Shown here: positions 6,236-7,605 of the stretch, piece after piece
How the letters are laid out: each line of letters starts with the position of its first letter
Numbering within the stretch: position 1 is the first letter of the stretch
DNA from: Pseudomonadota bacterium
GTDB lineage: Bacteria; Pseudomonadota; Alphaproteobacteria; Rhizobiales; Rhizobiaceae
Direction: 5' to 3'
NCBI GenBank assembly: GCA_023416545.1
Contig: JAEZHO010000332.1
Location: 1-7,605, forward strand
DNA length: 7,605 nt
The notes under the pieces: generated by a model
Told to the model about the DNA's origin: nothing
The model's input: the letters and a program-made list of their open reading frames with translations, nothing else
The model's database searches: none
Program-made: the position numbers and the translations under genes

Positions 6236-6250
6236 TTAATTTAGGGTAAA
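6236..6250 (+). promoter_or_regulatory. Near-consensus CtrA box TTAA-N7-TAAA
   Basis: TTAA at 6236-6239 and TAAA at 6247-6250 are 7 nt apart; the CtrA consensus is TTAA-N7-TTAA, so 7 of 8 bases match. It lies just upstream of the candidate dnaA promoter. CtrA is the cell-cycle master regulator in this group and opposes or times replication genes. The AT-rich setting weakens the evidence. Confidence 0.35.
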
Positions 6251-6257
6251 AATCGGC

Positions 6258-6287
6258 ATTGATCTCCAACCCTGATCCTGCCTAAAT
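6258..6287 (+). promoter_or_regulatory. Candidate dnaA promoter
   Basis: ATTGAT at 6258-6263 and CTAAAT at 6282-6287 fit the rhizobial CTTGAC / CTATAT pattern at 4 of 6 and 5 of 6 bases, with an 18 nt spacer. It is the best plus-strand pair I found between the rpsT terminator and dnaA. It would give a leader of about 430 nt. Other weak pairs exist, for example TTGAAT at 6153 with GATTCT at 6176, so the real start point is uncertain. Confidence 0.35.
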
Positions 6288-6503
6288 GACTTCAGCAAGG
6301 GCACGGGGACGACTTCATAAAGGCCGCAGCCATTCGCGTTTTCATTGCGCGGAGCAGCAGCTTTTTGACCCTTGCTGCGGACTGCCATGTCCGCTTTCCA
6401 TTGTAACCGAAGGTTGTGTGCCGGTTTCCGCCAGGAATCCGAACGCGATTGCTTTGTCTATGAGTGCCGACCATCTTCGGCCGAATAGTGAGGGGAGTGG
6501 AGA

Positions 6504-6600
6504 CGGCTCTCGCCGAAACGAGGACGAGAGCCGGCAGGCATGGTCGCGAAACGTCGCGACAGGGGAAATCGATCGGCCGATGTCTCTTGGCTGGCATCGG
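6504..6600 (+). repeat. Series of strong hairpins in the predicted dnaA leader
   Basis: Three perfect inverted repeats follow one another. CGGCTCTCG at 6504-6512 pairs with CGAGAGCCG at 6525-6533 (9 bp, 12 nt loop). GTCGCGA at 6543-6549 pairs with TCGCGAC at 6554-6560 (7 bp, 4 nt loop). CCGATG at 6577-6582 pairs with CATCGG at 6595-6600 (6 bp, 12 nt loop). None is followed by a T-run, so they are not terminators. They suggest a folded leader RNA. Confidence 0.5.
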
Positions 6601-6672
6601 ACACGACGAAGAATGTAGGACGGATCCACGATTTCGCGGCAGCGGGTCGGGGTCCCGGGGATCGAAGATAGT

Positions 6673-6715
6673 CCGGCGGCAGCGGTGCCGCCGGTACAAG
6701 AAGTGGAAGGCGGCA
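6673..6715 (+). promoter_or_regulatory. Hairpin with two alternative partners at the dnaA ribosome binding site
   Basis: CCGGCGGCA at 6673-6681 pairs perfectly with TGCCGCCGG at 6686-6694 around the loop GCGG. The 8-mer GGCGGCAG occurs twice, at 6675-6682 and 6709-6716. The central arm TGCCGCC (6686-6692) can therefore pair with either copy. The second copy overlaps the end of the ribosome binding site GGAAGG (6705-6710), which lies 11 nt before the ATG at 6722. One fold leaves this site free, while the other covers part of it. Confidence 0.5.
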
Positions 6716-6721
6716 GAATAA

Positions 6722-7605
6722 ATGCACACCAACACGGCGACGGCACGTGCGCTGAACGAGGCGGACCATGCAGGACAGGGATTCGGACCGGCATCACAGG
6801 CCCAAGAGAACAGCGCGGACATGACGCATGAAGCTCTCTTCGGTCGTGTCAAGCAACGGCTGAAGGCCCAGGTTGGGGCGGATGTATACACCAGCTGGTT
6901 CGGGCGACTGAAGCTTCATTCATTCTCCAAGAGCGTCGTTCGCCTGAGCGTACCGACCACCTTCCTGAAGTCCTGGATCACCAATCGCTACCTCGACCTG
7001 ATCACCAGCCTCTTCCAGGCGGAGGAGGCCGGTATCCTGAAGGTGGAGATCCTGGTAAGGACCGCCAGCCGCAACCCGCGCCCCGCGTCTGCCGATACCC
7101 ATACCCGTGTGGCGGAGGCGGCTCCTGCCGCGGCCGTAACCAGCTCCGCCGCGCGCCAGTCCGCCGTGCGCGAACTGGGCAAGATCGCACCGGTTCAGGC
7201 CGGTGCGGCCACGCCGCGTCCGAACGCCGCCGCTCCGCTTTTCGGATCGCCGCTTGATACCCGCTACACCTTCGATACCTATGTCGAGGGCCCGTCCAAC
7301 CGCGTGGCCCTGGCGGCAGCGCGAACCATCGCGGAGGCCGGTGCGGGCGCCGTGCGGTTCAACCCGCTGTTCATCCACTCCGGCGTCGGGCTGGGCAAGA
7401 CGCACCTTCTGCAGGCGATTGCCAACGCCGCCGTTTCAAGCGCCAGGGCGCCGCGGGTCGTATACCTGACGGCCGAATACTTCATGTGGCGTTTCGCAAC
7501 CGCGATCCGTGACAACAATGCCCTGACCCTCAAGGATTCCCTGCGCAATATCGACCTGCTGATCATCGACGACATGCAGTTCCTGCAAGGCAAGATGATC
7601 CAGAA
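6722..7605 (+). CDS. dnaA: DnaA, chromosomal replication initiator (C-terminus beyond right edge)
   Basis: 294 residues are visible with no stop before the edge. DnaA is the AAA+ ATPase that opens the origin. Domain I (about 35-115) includes ALFGRVKQRLKAQVG and TTFLKSWITNRYLDLI. A low-complexity Ala-rich linker (domain II, about 118-172) follows, then domain III from FGSPLDTRYTFDTYVEG. Walker A SGVGLGKTH is at 220-228 (K226, T227) and Walker B LLIIDDMQF at 279-287. The sensor and DNA-binding parts lie outside the window. TAA sits in frame directly before the ATG at 6722, so this is the furthest possible ATG. The family homology begins only at about Met34 (ATG at 6821), so the first 33 residues may be a poorly conserved extension or not translated. 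I prefer 6722 because GGAAGG precedes it, although the 11 nt spacing is long; 6821 has no better site. In Walker A the usual first Gly is Ser220. Confidence 0.95.
   Translation, partial: MHTNTATARALNEADHAGQGFGPASQAQENSADMTHEALFGRVKQRLKAQVGADVYTSWFGRLKLHSFSKSVVRLSVPTTFLKSWITNRYLDLITSLFQAEEAGILKVEILVRTASRNPRPASADTHTRVAEAAPAAAVTSSAARQSAVRELGKIAPVQAGAATPRPNAAAPLFGSPLDTRYTFDTYVEGPSNRVALAAARTIAEAGAGAVRFNPLFIHSGVGLGKTHLLQAIANAAVSSARAPRVVYLTAEYFMWRFATAIRDNNALTLKDSLRNIDLLIIDDMQFLQGKMIQ

Larger units (their letters stand above)
5948..6721. other. rpsT-dnaA intergenic region, about 770 bp without a convincing gene
   Basis: No reading frame here looks like a protein on either strand. The left part (about 5998-6290) is much richer in A and T than the rest of the window. 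It includes a TA-rich patch at 6013-6036 and a T-rich tract at 6105-6121, and it carries the palindrome, IHF, GANTC and CtrA-like signals listed separately. The middle (about 6290-6500) shows little structure. The right part (about 6500-6721) is GC-rich with several strong hairpins. The whole looks like a long regulatory region with a long dnaA leader; a small RNA gene cannot be excluded. Confidence 0.7.

Noticed and set aside
6286..6618. A 110-residue plus-strand frame before dnaA
   Set aside because: Composition is arbitrary and Arg-rich, no family is recognisable, no clear ribosome binding site precedes it, and it overlaps the hairpin region.
6464..6721. An 85-codon frame ending in TAA directly before the dnaA ATG, which could suggest translational coupling
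   Set aside because: It needs a GTG start without a ribosome binding site, and its Arg- and Gly-rich sequence looks like non-coding DNA. The abutting stop and start are probably chance.
5948..6721. Chromosomal replication origin at dnaA
   Set aside because: No cluster of good DnaA boxes is present; only one weak 7 of 9 match was found. In related rhizobia the origin has been placed near hemE, not at dnaA.
6292..6891. A 199-residue minus-strand frame opposite the dnaA leader and start
   Set aside because: It runs antisense into the conserved DnaA N-terminus and shows no protein family features.
1..7605. Mobile elements, CRISPR arrays, tRNA or rRNA genes, toxin-antitoxin or defence genes
   Set aside because: I saw no transposase or integrase motifs, regularly spaced direct repeats, tRNA-like cloverleafs or recognisable defence domains.

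Overview
The window looks like chromosomal DNA of a high-GC alphaproteobacterium, most likely Rhizobiaceae or a close relative (Rhizobium, Sinorhizobium, Agrobacterium, Shinella type). This rests on the protein sequences (DnaA, S20, MutM and UbiE/UbiB read as rhizobial), on the gene order ubiB-ubiE / mutM - enoyl-CoA hydratase - rpsT - dnaA, and on several GANTC (CcrM-type) sites upstream of dnaA. Species cannot be fixed by eye. No mobile element, CRISPR array, tRNA or rRNA was seen.

Layout. On the minus strand, reading right to left from about 3637: ubiE (2861-3637), ubiB (1256-2818, 42 bp after ubiE), then, after a 143 bp gap with small inverted repeats, an unrecognised multi-pass membrane protein (1-1112) that runs off the left edge. 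On the plus strand from 3784: mutM (3784-4674), an enoyl-CoA hydratase/isomerase family gene (4691-5467, 16 bp after mutM), rpsT for ribosomal protein S20 (5630-5896) with its own promoter and a rho-independent terminator, then about 770 bp without a convincing gene, then dnaA (6722 to the right edge, C-terminus missing). The 146 bp gap between ubiE and mutM is a divergent promoter region.

How the genes relate. UbiE and UbiB act in ubiquinone biosynthesis and form a compact operon. MutM repairs oxidised guanine; the hydratase serves acyl-CoA metabolism and appears co-transcribed with mutM. rpsT and dnaA are growth-linked core genes. This is essentially a conserved housekeeping neighbourhood, and I see no new enzyme system in it.

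The most interesting part is the rpsT-dnaA gap. Its left half (about 5950-6290) is AT-rich against the background. It holds a 16 bp perfect palindrome, an exact match to the IHF consensus, six GANTC sites in 274 bp (two of them inside a 7+7 bp inverted repeat), a near-consensus CtrA box and a plausible promoter. Its right half (about 6500-6721) is GC-rich and holds strong hairpins. One hairpin arm next to the dnaA ribosome binding site can pair equally well with two copies of the same 7-mer, one of which overlaps the ribosome binding site. This suggests cell-cycle control of dnaA transcription and a possible switch on its translation; both are inferences from sequence alone.
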